Positions 24,774-34,742 are shown, counted from the stretch's first letter. The stretch is DNA of 44,253 nt from Anaerolineae bacterium (GCA_022843385.1 JALHNT010000059.1:1-44253), one strand, 5' to 3'. The notes: generated by a model from the letters alone, not told the origin. Translations and numbers: made by a program.

Positions 24774-25688
24774 TCAGCGCCAGTTGGGACTGCGTAACGA
24801 CTGGCTGCCATCCGTCAGACGATGCAGCCCGCTGCCATCGGCGTTCATCAGGTAGGTCTCGAAGTCGCCGCCGGCCACTGTCCGCTCGAACAGGATGGCG
24901 GCTCCATCGGGCGACCATTGTGGGAAGAACTCGAACTCAGCCGAGTGGGTGAGCCGCTGCAAATCACCGCTGGCAAGGTCGATGACATAGATTTCAGCGT
25001 TGCGGTCGCGCTCCGAGACAAACACGATGCGCCGTCCATCGGGCGACCAATCCGGGAACATATTGCGTCCGCCGCCGCTCGTCAGCGCCTGTTCGCCGCT
25101 GCCATCGGCCTTGATGAAGTAAATCTCGTAATCGCCATTGCGGTTGCTGTGAAAGGCCAGTTGGCGGGCATCCGGTGACCAGTCGGGGAAATCATCGGTG
25201 GTCGGCTGGATGGTCAGGCGCAGCGGCGGCTGGGTGCAGCGGCGGTTTTCCAGCGCACAGGTGGCATCCATGATATAGATTTCCGGGTTGTCGTCCTGCA
25301 TCGAACTGAAGGCGATCCACCGTCCATCGGGCGACCAATCTGGCGCGTGATTGTTCTTGCCGCTGTCGGTCAGGCGGCGCGGCTGGTGGTCGGTCATGCT
25401 CATCAGGAAGATGTCGATGTTGATATTGACCACCCGGCGGTAGGCCAACCACTGCCGGTCGGTTGACCAGGCAATGTCGGTATGACGGGTGAGGGTCGGT
25501 TCGCGGATGGCTAACCCACCCAGGCCACGCCCAGCATCCAGCCAGTAGACCCCCGGCTGACGCGGATTGGCGCTGATGAATGCCACCTGGGGCGGCTCAG
25601 GCAGACCGCCGGCAGCCCAGCGCGTTCCTTGCAACAAGGCGATGATAACCAACAGCAGGAGGATAGCCACGGATAGGCTGCGCCGCAT
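24774..25688 (-). CDS. PD40 (TolB-like) beta-propeller protein
   Basis: 304 residues with an N-terminal hydrophobic signal/anchor (MRRSLSVAILLLLVIIALL), then a beta-propeller. Repeats carry DWSPDGRWIAFSSM, DWSPDARQLAFHSN, DWSPDGRRIVFVSE and QWSPDGAAILFERT, alternating with EIYIMDA, EIYFIKADGSGE and EIYVIDLASG strands. It is a tandem paralogue of the next gene. Its ATG overlaps the stop of the upstream DUF4291 gene by one base, so it belongs to the same packed operon. Confidence 0.9.
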   Translation of the reverse strand: MRRSLSVAILLLLVIIALLQGTRWAAGGLPEPPQVAFISANPRQPGVYWLDAGRGLGGLAIREPTLTRHTDIAWSTDRQWLAYRRVVNINIDIFLMSMTDHQPRRLTDSGKNNHAPDWSPDGRWIAFSSMQDDNPEIYIMDATCALENRRCTQPPLRLTIQPTTDDFPDWSPDARQLAFHSNRNGDYEIYFIKADGSGEQALTSGGGRNMFPDWSPDGRRIVFVSERDRNAEIYVIDLASGDLQRLTHSAEFEFFPQWSPDGAAILFERTVAGGDFETYLMNADGSGLHRLTDGSQSLRSPNWR

Positions 25689-26292
25689 TACGGGTTCACC
25701 GGATAAATCGTCTCACGCGGGGTATGCAGCCGATCCAGTTGCTTGTTCACGACATGCTGTCTTTGCTCGGACACGAAGGGTGAGATGTCTTCGATGCTCA
25801 GAATGGCTTGGCTGGCGTAGGTTCGCAGGGCAGCTCCGCGCAGCCCCAACTGAAGGGCGCGACGTTCCAATTTTGCCCCGCCGGGATGATGATCGGGGTC
25901 CCATTGCAAGCGCACCTCCGAGGCCGCGACCGCCGCTTTCCAGGCCGCCTCGCTGGCGTAGCGCCCTGGATCATAACTGGACGGCACCGCCTGTGCCAGG
26001 AAGTTGTCGAAGGCGGTGCGGTACAGCCGGATGGCGAGTGTCACTTCCTGGTCGGGTTTGCTACCCCAACCGGAACGGAACATCATCCACAGGAAGCTGG
26101 GCTTGATCCAGCTCATGCGGCTGAAGCTGAACTCGCCGCCAAAGTGTCCATGCGCGGCGGCATAGTGACCAATCGACGGACGATACGCCTGATATACCAC
26201 AATCGACTCATCGTCGTACTGCGCCAGGATATGCTGCCCGGTCTGCGGCCAGCCGGCGGCCTGCTCAGGATACGGCGCGGTAAGGAGCGCCA

Positions 26293-26293
<1 letters not shown>
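25688..26293 (-). CDS. DUF4291 family protein
   Basis: 201-residue soluble protein matching the DUF4291 family through YQAYRPSIGHYAAAHG, FSRMSWIKPSFLWMMFRSGW and the following QEVTLAIRLYRTAFDNFL. The family is conserved but its function is not known. ATG 26293 shares one base with the stop of pcm (TGATG); the GTG at 26296 is an alternative. Its stop likewise overlaps the next start. The packing with pcm and the propellers is noted without a clear functional link. Confidence 0.88.
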
Positions 26294-26967
<674 letters not shown>

Positions 26968-27032
26968 TTCAACCAGTCCCCCTATGCAATCAACAGTGTG
27001 GTATACGGTTATTTACGAGTATATGCAGATTC

Positions 27033-27725
27033 TTAACCTGTCAAATGAGAGATTGAACCGGTCGCGGGGTCTTGCGCCGTCCATTCGGCTTCGAAGCGTC
27101 GCAGGAATTCCAGCATGAAAGCATGACGTTCTTCTGCTAACGCCCGCGCTGCTGCCGTGTTCATCCGATCCTTGAGCAGCAGCAGCTTCTCGTGAAAGTG
27201 ATTGATGGTGGTGCTTTGCTTGTTCTGATAAGCGGCGAAACTGGCGTGGTATTCTGGCCTCTGATCGGGGTCGTGCATGGCGCGTCCCTTCGCCCCGCTG
27301 TAAGCGAATGCCCGTCCGATGCCAATCGCGCCGATGGCATCCAACCGATCCGCATCCTGCACGATCTGTCCTTCCAGCGACAAGGGCGCGGCGACCACGC
27401 CGGCTCCCTTGAACGACACATTGGCGATGATCTGACAAACCGCTTCAATCACAGCCGGGTCAACCGACTGGCTGCTCAACCAATCCCGTGCCAGACGTGG
27501 GCCAACGGCCTCATCGCCACCATGAAACTTCCAGTCGCCGATGTCGTGCAACAGCGCCGCCAACTGGACGACCTGTAGATCGGCCTGTTCCTGCCGCGCC
27601 AACAACAGGCTGGTCTTCCACACCCGCTCGATGTGCCACCAGTCATGACCGGTGCTGTCGCCCGCCAGCGTCTCGCGCACATAACGGGCGGTTTGTTCCA
27701 TCAGAATTGTCATCGCTTGTGTCAC
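27033..27725 (-). CDS. HD-domain phosphohydrolase (YedJ-like)
   Basis: 230-residue HD-superfamily protein. Metal-binding set: H27/H31 in GHDWWHIERVW, H60-D61 in LLHDIGDWKFHGG and a distal Asp in IVQDADRLDAIG. The C-terminal region (YHASFAAYQNKQSTTINHFHEKLLLLKDRM) matches the YedJ-type group, for which the physiological substrate, possibly a nucleotide, is unclear. The start is GTG 27725; the internal ATG 27713 is possible and no SD is strong. It lies 12 nt after the kinase-like gene. Confidence 0.87.
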   Translation of the reverse strand: MTQAMTILMEQTARYVRETLAGDSTGHDWWHIERVWKTSLLLARQEQADLQVVQLAALLHDIGDWKFHGGDEAVGPRLARDWLSSQSVDPAVIEAVCQIIANVSFKGAGVVAAPLSLEGQIVQDADRLDAIGAIGIGRAFAYSGAKGRAMHDPDQRPEYHASFAAYQNKQSTTINHFHEKLLLLKDRMNTAAARALAEERHAFMLEFLRRFEAEWTAQDPATGSISHLTG

Positions 27726-27737
27726 TTTCTGAGGAGA

Positions 27738-28295
27738 TTAGGCGCGCAGGGCGGTGACCAGGACACCAGCCATTGTTTCTTCCCAGATGGCGCTGAGTGC
27801 TGCGATGATCTCGCCGTCGTTCAGGGTTGTGACATCCAGCTCGCGCACACCGTCCAGCCCGCGTACAGCCCATTCGCGCTTGAGATGACCGATGGCAACG
27901 GCGCGTTCACGTGGATCGTGATAACGCCCACCCAGCGCCAGATGCAGCCGCCGCAGCGCCGCATCGAGCCGGATGACCAGACACACCAGCGGTCCGGTCT
28001 CCATCAGACGGCGGGCATATTCGGCGCGCAGCAGCGTTTGCCCACTCACGCGGATGACGGTTGTCCGATGCAGCAAAATTTCCTGCATCACTTCGGCTTC
28101 GATCATCTTCAGCCGGGTTTCGCCGTAGCGGGTTTGCAGCGACTCCAGATCAACCCCGGCGCGCAGTTCGATCTGGCTATCGACATTGACGTAACGCATC
28201 TTGAGTTGATCAGCCACCTGTTGACCGAATAAGGGTTGATTCGGGCCGGTGTAGCCGGTGATGATGAGGTTGCGATCCGGGTATGCCAGTTTCAT
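27738..28295 (-). CDS. Shikimate-kinase-like protein lacking the Walker A lysine
   Basis: 185 residues with the overall plan of shikimate/AAA_33-type kinases: first strand RNLIITGYTGPNQPLFGQQVADQL, a DSQIE acidic motif after strand 2, FR-type helix (TRLKMIEAEVMQEIL), VIRVSGQTLLRAE where the family has the glycine-rich substrate loop, and a lid-like helix with Arg residues. The P-loop GxxGxGK[ST] is replaced by GYTGPNQP, with no Lys, so ATP binding in the usual way is not expected. ATG 28295 overlaps the HAD stop (ATGA). Probably a pseudo-enzyme or a changed function. Confidence 0.7.
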   Translation of the reverse strand: MKLAYPDRNLIITGYTGPNQPLFGQQVADQLKMRYVNVDSQIELRAGVDLESLQTRYGETRLKMIEAEVMQEILLHRTTVIRVSGQTLLRAEYARRLMETGPLVCLVIRLDAALRRLHLALGGRYHDPRERAVAIGHLKREWAVRGLDGVRELDVTTLNDGEIIAALSAIWEETMAGVLVTALRA

Positions 28296-29050
28296 GCCGG
28301 ACGCCAACCCGGATGCAGCCGATCCAGCACATCGGGAAGTTCTTCGAGCGAATTGATGGCCGCGTCTGGGACGATCAATCCACTCAGCATAGGTGGCACG
28401 GGATGTGTCACTCGCAGCACGGCATACATCCCGGCAGCCTGTGCCCCGGCGATGTCGGCCACTGGATTATCGCCGACAAACACTGCCTCAGATGCCTTGA
28501 CGCCCAGTTGATCGAGCGCCCTTTGGAAGATAGCCTGATGCGGTTTCAGATAACCCGCATCGGCAGCCGAGACCCGGCACTCTGGGAAGTAGGGCAGCAG
28601 TCCGTGTTCGCCAATTTCGATGTCGCGCACCGCCATCGGCTGACCAGCATTGGTAACAATCGCCAGCTTCAGCCCATGATCGCGCAGCCGCTTCAGTTCA
28701 GCCGTTACTTCCGGGAACAGGCTTGTCCCTGGGACAGCGCGCCAACCATACATCTTTAACACGTCTTCGGCGGAAAGCTGCCCGGCGGGTACGCCCTGCG
28801 CTTCGATGCTCTGTACCAGGATGCGCCCCAGGTTTGGGGCGATCAGCGTTCCCCGACCTTGTCGCCAGGCCTCGCGGGTGCGCTCCCGAAAGTCGCGCAC
28901 GAACGCCACAAAATCAGACGTCCACTGCGTCATCAACTGGTCAAACACCCGTCGCAGCATTGGTTCTTCGTAGGTTTGCCAGTCCTGCTTGAAACCCTGC
29001 CAGTCGAGCAGGGTATCATCCAGATCGAATAAAACGGCTTTTAGGCTCAT
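28292..29050 (-). CDS. HAD-superfamily hydrolase
   Basis: 252-residue HAD phosphatase, subclass I with a helical cap. Motif I is VLFDLDDTLLDW (D9 nucleophile, D11 acid/base), motif II is AIVTNAGQP, motif III Lys is in YLKPHQAIF, and motif IV is VFVGDNPVADIAGA. The substrate is likely a small phosphorylated metabolite. Its stop overlaps the start of the kinase-like gene (ATGA), so the two products are translated together. Confidence 0.92.
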   Translation of the reverse strand: MSLKAVLFDLDDTLLDWQGFKQDWQTYEEPMLRRVFDQLMTQWTSDFVAFVRDFRERTREAWRQGRGTLIAPNLGRILVQSIEAQGVPAGQLSAEDVLKMYGWRAVPGTSLFPEVTAELKRLRDHGLKLAIVTNAGQPMAVRDIEIGEHGLLPYFPECRVSAADAGYLKPHQAIFQRALDQLGVKASEAVFVGDNPVADIAGAQAAGMYAVLRVTHPVPPMLSGLIVPDAAINSLEELPDVLDRLHPGWRPA

Positions 29051-29130
29051 ACTGTGACTGGATGCGGTATATGCACCGCATCGTTCCTCTCCGTGTCCTG
29101 CTGTTCATGCGGCAGAAGCGCCGTATCGCT

Positions 29131-30093
29131 TTAGGTGGCCTTGATGATTTCGCCAGCGCGCCACACCAGCAGCACCTGCTCCAACCCGGCCTGATGAGTG
29201 GGATAGCGGGGCGACCAACCCAACAGTTGCCGGGCTTTGGCATTGCTTAGTTTAGCCGAGGTTGCCAGCAGCGCCCGCTGCATCTCATGGGTCATTATCC
29301 GCAGCATAAAAAGCGGCATGTTGCTGTTATCCGAAACACCAAGCCCCAAGGCGCTGGCGAAGGACGCAGCGAAGCTAGCTGCGCTGACTGGTTGGTCATC
29401 GACCACATTGATGATCTGACCGGCTGGCTGCTGCTCGGCGGCTAGCACGGCGGCTGACGCCAGATCAGCTGCGTGAATCCAGTTGTGGTGGCTGTGGCTG
29501 TCAGCCAAGTACAGGCCGCGCCCATGACGCAGTGCCTGCGACAACGCCTGAATCGGTGCATCATCGGAACTGTAATTGAATCCGGCGCGCAGCACACAGG
29601 CGCTGATGCCGCTCTCCAGAATTTGACGCTCGGCCAATCGCATCCGACGGAAGTTTCCGTCTTCGTCGTGACCCTCGGTGGTTTCATCGGCCTCGGCACC
29701 ATGCAGATCGCCATAGACCGCGGTTGAACTGACATACACGATGAACTTGACACTGCTGGCTTTGGCGGCTTCAACCAGATTGTGGACGCCATCCGTCAGG
29801 ATGCTTTGCAGCGCCTCATAACCCCCATCCCGGCTGGGAAAACTGTTGGCAGCCTGGGTGGCGAAGTACAGCACCACATCGGCGCTGGACATTTGCAACA
29901 TGCTCTTCATCTCGCCCACCCGCAGCAGATCGGAAAAGGCCGGGATGGCTCCATCCTGCCGTGCCAGGGTTGCGCCCTCGCTGCCCTGTGTCAGCACAGT
30001 CACACGATGTCCGCGCGCCACCAGTTGACGACTGGCTTCGCGGGCAGCGCCGGTCATTCCGCCCGTGATGAAGATGTTGAGTTTGTTTTCCAT
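29131..30093 (-). CDS. NAD-dependent epimerase/dehydratase-like protein without YxxxK
   Basis: 320-residue extended-SDR fold protein. It begins MENKLNIFITGGMTGAAREASRQL (nucleotide-binding GxxGxxxR-type loop) and has DVVLYFATQAANSF, YVSSTAVYGD, VLRAGFNYSS and the C-terminal GWSPRYPTHQAGLEQVL. The catalytic Tyr-xxx-Lys expected shortly after VYGD is not there; the equivalent stretch reads NFRRMRLAE. Classical epimerase chemistry is therefore doubtful, and a reductase or NAD-sensing role is possible. ATG 30093 begins the conserved fold; upstream frame to 30195 is unsupported. Confidence 0.8.
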   Translation of the reverse strand: MENKLNIFITGGMTGAAREASRQLVARGHRVTVLTQGSEGATLARQDGAIPAFSDLLRVGEMKSMLQMSSADVVLYFATQAANSFPSRDGGYEALQSILTDGVHNLVEAAKASSVKFIVYVSSTAVYGDLHGAEADETTEGHDEDGNFRRMRLAERQILESGISACVLRAGFNYSSDDAPIQALSQALRHGRGLYLADSHSHHNWIHAADLASAAVLAAEQQPAGQIINVVDDQPVSAASFAASFASALGLGVSDNSNMPLFMLRIMTHEMQRALLATSAKLSNAKARQLLGWSPRYPTHQAGLEQVLLVWRAGEIIKAT

Positions 30094-30262
30094 CGGGAAT
30101 CCCAATCTGTCTTGGTATGTCGGATTCAATCGCCGTATTATGCCACCGAACCGAGGCACGGGCAATGCAAATTCCGCCCAACTATCTATTGGCAAGTGGT
30201 TGATTTGTGGTTAGGATGCTGCTTGTTGATCCTAGCAAAAGCATCTAACAGGAGCGCCGCCC

Positions 30263-31483
30263 ATGTTCAAATCGTTTGCCCGATGGTTTATTCTGTTCAG
30301 CCTGATCTTTTCGACCAGCCTTGCCCTGGCTCAGACAGCCCCACAACAGATCGCTGCTGCCCTGAACGACCTCAGCGGGCGCGTCGGACGCAGCATCAAC
30401 ATCACTGATCTGGATGCTTGGTCATTCAATCAAGCGGTGTACCCTGATACCTCGCTGGGCTGCCCACAGCCGGGCGTGGCTTATGCCCAGGTCACGACAT
30501 CCGGTTTTCAATTTCTCATCACTTATGCTGGCACTCAATATGATTATCGTGTGTCAGCTGATCAGACCATCGTCGTGCTGTGCAACGCCGGCGTCATCGT
30601 CGGCACTCCTGCGCCAGCCTGTCCACCGCCCAACGAAACCGGCTACCTCGTCCCGCGTCTGAGCATTGGTGCCCAGGGGAGAGTCGAGGATGGTGGATTG
30701 CCCAACCTGCTGCGCGATCTGCCAGGTTCCAGCGGCGGTCTGCTGGGGCAGTTGGAACCGGGGACCGAATTCATTGTGGTCGATGGCCCGCGTTGCAGCC
30801 TGCTCGACAAGATTGTGTGGTGGCAGGTGACGGCTAACGGTCTGACTGGCTGGACGGCGGAAGGCCGGGATGGCGATTACTGGATCGAGCCGCTGGGGCC
30901 ATCAGTCGGCATCGAACCGGTACAGAGCGCAGTCATCACCCTATCGAATGCCAACACTGTCACCCAGTTGTTCACTCCACCCGGCATCAATCTCCTGGGG
31001 CCAGATGAGAATACCTTGATTGTCGGTGAAGCTAGCGGCATCATCAGCCTGTTTGATTTCCGCACCATTGCTACCCGCGCTCAGGTGCAAGCCCATACTG
31101 GTGCTGTCAGTTCGCTGGCGCTGGGACGTAATCTACAGACTCGCGCCATCTATGTCGTGTCAGGTGGGTCTGATGCGCTGGGCAAGGTCTGGGCGCTCGA
31201 TACCACCGCCAACACCTTCACCGTGCTGGCTCAGTTGACCGGTCACAGCGGCCCAATCAACGCCATTTCCATCAACTCGACGACAGAGCTGATTGTCACC
31301 GGCAGCGCGGATAACACAGTGCGCGTCTGGCGCTTGCTGGATGGCGCGCCGCTGGCGAATCTGGCAGGGCATACAGCAGCGGTCGTCAGCGTCGAGTTTG
31401 GCACAGGTGGTATCCTGTCGCGCGATGAGACCGGACGCACCATCATCTGGGGACTGGCAACCAGTGGCGGAGCAGCCGGCTGA
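30263..31483 (+). CDS. Secreted protein with SH3-like region and WD40 repeats
   Basis: 406 residues. A signal peptide (MFKSFARWFILFSLIFSTSLALAQ) is followed by a ~100-residue N-terminal domain containing Cys (SLGCPQPGVAYAQV), then an SH3b-like stretch (about 130-215: RLSIGAQGRVEDGG... GTEFIVVDGP... WWQVTANGLTGWTAEG). At least three WD40 blades follow: AQVQAHTGAVSSLALG, LTGHSGPINAISIN with VTGSADNTVRVWRL, and LAGHTAAVVSVEFG. Only part of a seven-blade propeller is present, so it may be incomplete or pair with another. AGGAG lies 8 nt before ATG. Confidence 0.85.
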   Translation: MFKSFARWFILFSLIFSTSLALAQTAPQQIAAALNDLSGRVGRSINITDLDAWSFNQAVYPDTSLGCPQPGVAYAQVTTSGFQFLITYAGTQYDYRVSADQTIVVLCNAGVIVGTPAPACPPPNETGYLVPRLSIGAQGRVEDGGLPNLLRDLPGSSGGLLGQLEPGTEFIVVDGPRCSLLDKIVWWQVTANGLTGWTAEGRDGDYWIEPLGPSVGIEPVQSAVITLSNANTVTQLFTPPGINLLGPDENTLIVGEASGIISLFDFRTIATRAQVQAHTGAVSSLALGRNLQTRAIYVVSGGSDALGKVWALDTTANTFTVLAQLTGHSGPINAISINSTTELIVTGSADNTVRVWRLLDGAPLANLAGHTAAVVSVEFGTGGILSRDETGRTIIWGLATSGGAAG

Positions 31484-31495
31484 TTGTCTGTGAAT

Positions 31496-31526
31496 GAGGG
31501 GATGTCCTTTGGATGTTCATCCCCTC
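31496..31526. terminator. Hairpin between convergent genes
   Basis: GAGGGGATG (31496-31504) pairs with CATCCCCTC (31518-31526), 9 bp and a 13-nt loop, 13 nt after the WD40 gene and 8 nt after the end of the opposing giant gene. It shares the GGGGATG stem core with the hairpin at 37177-37206. No T-run. Confidence 0.6.
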
Positions 31527-31533
31527 GCTCAGA

Positions 31534-34500
31534 TTAACGATCAGAATCTGAACTCTGAATTCTGGCTGGCAGACTGATTGGCGTGGGTATCATGATTGGC
31601 ACTGAGGCTGGGGTTGAAGAGGCTGCCATGTTGGCAGTGATCGTTGGCACTTCAGCCACACTTACTGTGTAGCTGATGACTAGCCGTGCTGCCTGAGTTG
31701 CGCCACCTTCAAATGCACGGGCGAATTTACGTGCCCATGTCCCACCTGTTCCCTGGATAATCAGGCTAAGACTGTTTCCGGGTTGCCATCCACCGCGGCT
31801 GACAATTTCCTGCACCACGGGTGCCGCATTGTCCACTGTATTCCAGGTCGCTGTTGACCAATTGACGTTTGAATTATGAATAACACGCGCTGTCGTCCGT
31901 ATCCGTTGTGATGGTCGGTTGCTGGTGCTGAACGGCACACTGTTGTCACTGGCGTCCCCTCCAATGTTCAGGTTGATGGTGATCCAGGTTGAACTTGGGG
32001 AATACAGTTGAAGCACAGCGGATGTGATCGTTGCATTGCGCGGCACTTGTACACCGTTGAATCGCAGACCCAGAATGCTCGTTCCTGTCCCTCCGTTCCC
32101 AATCCAGATTGTAGCATCGCCGGTTGTGAATGTGCTTCCGACTTCATTGACATCGTCGTTGCCATTGTTCACCTGGGCCGTGAATGTGCCGCTCTGTGGA
32201 ATGGGCGTCGGCGTTCGACTGGGCGGCGCCGTTGGAGTGAATGTCGGCGTGTGAGTCGGCGTATTGCTGGGCGTATGAGTTGCGCTTGGGGTGGAAGATG
32301 GAGTAAAGCTTGGCGTCGGCGTGGCCGTGTGAGTTGGCGTATTCGTCGGCGTATCTGTTGGTGTCGGGGTCGCCGTGTTGGTGGGTGTATTGGTTGGTGT
32401 TGCAGTGGCAGTATGAGTTGGCGTATTGGTAGGAGTGTCGGTCAACGTCGGGGTCGCCGTATCGGTTGGTGTATCGGTCGGCGTATCGGTTGGTCTTGGA
32501 GTAGCTGTATCGGTCGCTGTGTTGGTCAGCGAAGGTGTCAGGGTACTCGTTGGTGTATCGGTTGGTGTCGGGGTAGCCGTATCAGTGGGTGTGTTGGTTA
32601 GGGTTGGGGTGGAGGTGAAAGTTGGCGTATCGGTCAGCGTATCGGTTGGGGTTGGGGTGAAAGTGTCGGTCGGGGTGTCGGTTAGTGTCGGGGTCGCTGT
32701 GTTGGCAGGTGTATTGGTTGGGGTCAGGGTAGCGGTAAACGTTGACGTATGGGATGGTGTTGGTGTCATGCTGACCGGTGTAGAGGTCATGGTTGCAGTC
32801 GGCAAGGGCAGCGTGTAATTGACTACTAGGCGGGCAGCTCGAGTTGTATCTCCCTCAAAGGCACTGGCAAACTTCCGTCCCCATGTACCACCGGTTCCCT
32901 GAAGTATGAGACTGAGACTATTTCCGGGACGCCAACCGCCTCGGTTGACAATTTCCTGGATGATGGGGGCAACATTCTCGACCGTGTTCCATGCTCCTGC
33001 CGGCCACTGAACATTTGAGGCATGAAGCACCCGTGCGGTAGTTCGTGTGCGTTGGGACGGGCGACTTGTGCTGGAAAAGGTCTGGCTATTATCGACTGCT
33101 TCGGCAGCGATATTTAGGCTGATCGATGTCCAACCACTGGTTGGGGTAAACACCTGGAGCAAGGCAGAGTTGATGGTTGCACTGCGCGGCACTTGAAGCG
33201 CGTTGAAGCGAAGTCCGAGAAAGCTCTGGGCTGACCCACCGTTTCCAACCCAGATTGTGCTGTCTCCTGCGGTGAAAGTTGTGTTGACTTCGTTTACATC
33301 GTCTGAGCCGCTGTTGATTTGAACAGTCACCGATCCTGTTTGCGGGAGAGGTGTTGCTGTAGGGGTAACTAGTTGTGACAGATTAGCTATGAAGGTTGTG
33401 TTGCTGGTGGGGATAGTAAGCGTCTGAGATTTTGTTCCCCCTTGGGACCATCGTTGAAAAGTATAGTTGACCGTATCGATTGCTTGAGGTGAAGCAACAT
33501 CGACTGGAATCTGCATCCCCACTACCCGCTTGATTGTGTAAGGTGTGTTCCGTTCGCCTCCCTCAATAGATATTTTTCCACCTGGTGGATCTGTAGTAAA
33601 GGTTACATCAACTGTTATTGGGTTAACATCCACATAGCTGGAAGTGGTTTGTCCGCGAGCATCTGTGATTCGAAGATAGATGCGATACCACACGACTGGA
33701 TCCGTTTCGCCGCTGATAGGTATGGTAAATGATCCTGATTGACCAGGTAGTAATGGTAGAAATGGATGGTTGTGGTCGCGGTGGTGAAACACAATTTCCC
33801 ATTCAAATGCATTCAATGGTAGAGGTTCATCATCCATTATATTTATCGCACTATAAGACCAGGTATCACCGGCATAGTAATTGAGATCTGTTGTAAGCGA
33901 TGGATTAGTCAGATTATTCAGTAGGATTGTGCCAGAAGGGGCAGAGTTACCAGGAAAGACAGGCAACGCTACGGGCAAGGATGTTTCCTGCGGAGATCCG
34001 CTATCCCTTACCTGCAAAGTCACAACACGATTCACAGCCTGTGTGTAACGGTAAGTCACCGTCGGCGTTGATGTTGTCAGGCTAGTGCCATCGCCGAAAT
34101 TCCAAACATAAGTGAGTGGATTATTGTTGTCAGGATCATAGGAGCCAGTTGCGCTGAAAGTATAATCTGTGCTAAGCGGCCCGCCTGTCATATTCGAAGT
34201 AATCTGAGCTACAGGTTTCTGGTTTGTGCTGGCCGTATATCGTATCCGCCTGATCTCGTTGACCCGAGTGCTATCAGAAACAAAGGTAATATAATATAGA
34301 TCTCCATCCAGACCGGTCTTTAATCCAATAATCCCTGAGTAACCTGTTCCAAAATCACTTGTCGCTGCATTCCATGATCCATTGCTGTAAATGAGGCGGC
34401 GAATAAAACCCTGGATTACGTCCGCATAAAAATAGTTGTTTCGATACTCTGCTGGATATGGAGTGCCGTTGCTGTTCGTGTACACTGCACCTCCAATTAT

Positions 34501-34725
34501 TGCCGAATCAGAATTGGCATATAGAGTTCGGTGGGCGTAGGAATAAATCGGATCATCAAACCCGGATGGCTGAAAGGGCGGTTGGCATAATACACCATTC
34601 GCACAGGGGCCTTCACGCATTGGCCATCCATAATTTCCGCCTGAACGGACTAGTGGGACGACTATCGTGAATTGACGGGTCACAACCTCTATTTTCACGC
34701 TGTTATCATGAGGTTCAGTCATCAA
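31534..34725 (-). CDS. 3' half of disrupted glucose/sorbosone dehydrogenase gene (PKD, repeat domains, Thr/Pro linker)
   Basis: 1063-codon frame that opens at a TTG inside the inserted element; about 25 of its first codons are insertion-derived. From VRSGGNYGWPMREGPC it resumes the catalytic propeller of the dehydrogenase, ending near ...DSTRVNEIRRIRY. A PKD domain follows at about residues 170-255 (PVAQI... YVWNFGDGTS... VTLQVRDSG). Two copies of a ~170-residue domain are at about 464-637 and 842-1022 (VQINSGSDDVNE and VNNGNDDVNE starts; RPSQRTRTTAR; GGWxPGNSLSLIxQGTGG), joined by a ~190-residue Thr/Pro linker. Without the upstream half it lacks a signal peptide, so a useful separate product is unlikely. 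Confidence 0.8.
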   Translation of the reverse strand: MMTEPHDNSVKIEVVTRQFTIVVPLVRSGGNYGWPMREGPCANGVLCQPPFQPSGFDDPIYSYAHRTLYANSDSAIIGGAVYTNSNGTPYPAEYRNNYFYADVIQGFIRRLIYSNGSWNAATSDFGTGYSGIIGLKTGLDGDLYYITFVSDSTRVNEIRRIRYTASTNQKPVAQITSNMTGGPLSTDYTFSATGSYDPDNNNPLTYVWNFGDGTSLTTSTPTVTYRYTQAVNRVVTLQVRDSGSPQETSLPVALPVFPGNSAPSGTILLNNLTNPSLTTDLNYYAGDTWSYSAINIMDDEPLPLNAFEWEIVFHHRDHNHPFLPLLPGQSGSFTIPISGETDPVVWYRIYLRITDARGQTTSSYVDVNPITVDVTFTTDPPGGKISIEGGERNTPYTIKRVVGMQIPVDVASPQAIDTVNYTFQRWSQGGTKSQTLTIPTSNTTFIANLSQLVTPTATPLPQTGSVTVQINSGSDDVNEVNTTFTAGDSTIWVGNGGSAQSFLGLRFNALQVPRSATINSALLQVFTPTSGWTSISLNIAAEAVDNSQTFSSTSRPSQRTRTTARVLHASNVQWPAGAWNTVENVAPIIQEIVNRGGWRPGNSLSLILQGTGGTWGRKFASAFEGDTTRAARLVVNYTLPLPTATMTSTPVSMTPTPSHTSTFTATLTPTNTPANTATPTLTDTPTDTFTPTPTDTLTDTPTFTSTPTLTNTPTDTATPTPTDTPTSTLTPSLTNTATDTATPRPTDTPTDTPTDTATPTLTDTPTNTPTHTATATPTNTPTNTATPTPTDTPTNTPTHTATPTPSFTPSSTPSATHTPSNTPTHTPTFTPTAPPSRTPTPIPQSGTFTAQVNNGNDDVNEVGSTFTTGDATIWIGNGGTGTSILGLRFNGVQVPRNATITSAVLQLYSPSSTWITINLNIGGDASDNSVPFSTSNRPSQRIRTTARVIHNSNVNWSTATWNTVDNAAPVVQEIVSRGGWQPGNSLSLIIQGTGGTWARKFARAFEGGATQAARLVISYTVSVAEVPTITANMAASSTPASVPIMIPTPISLPARIQSSDSDR
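32215..32785. repeat. Degenerate 12-nt tandem repeats coding the Thr/Pro linker
   Basis: On the plus strand units such as GTTGGTGTATCG, GTCGGCGTATCG and GTTGGTGTCGGG recur for about 570 bp. On the coding strand they give repeated TPT-D-TPT-x type tetrapeptides. They form a long extended, probably O-glycosylated spacer between two domain copies. Antisense frames here (Val/Gly/Ser repeats) are shadows. Confidence 0.85.
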
Positions 34726-34742
34726 ATCACGGCGGTCAGCCC
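34654..34742. mobile_element. 89-bp palindromic miniature element with 5-bp target duplication
   Basis: ACTAG occurs exactly on both sides (34649-34653 and 34743-34747). The enclosed 89 bp are an imperfect palindrome: left end TGGGACGACTATCGTGAATT, right end (reverse complement) GGGCTGACCGCCGTGATTTG, with 15 matches in the first 21 aligned bases, and further AACCTC/GAGGTT pairing inside. GGG ends and 5-bp duplications are features of Tn3-family termini and their miniature derivatives; the GGG-CTGAC-GC-GTG order also recalls Tn3 ends. There is no coding capacity. The family assignment is inference; the insertion itself is directly seen. Confidence 0.75.

Noticed and set aside
32215..32785. CRISPR-like look of regularly repeated sequence
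   Set aside because: Period is ~12 nt, without constant repeat/variable spacer units; it is the coding repeat for a Thr/Pro linker.
32426..32818. Plus-strand frame of Val/Gly/Ser repeats
   Set aside because: Antisense shadow of the Thr/Pro linker; low complexity, no start signal. The same applies to 38423-38872.
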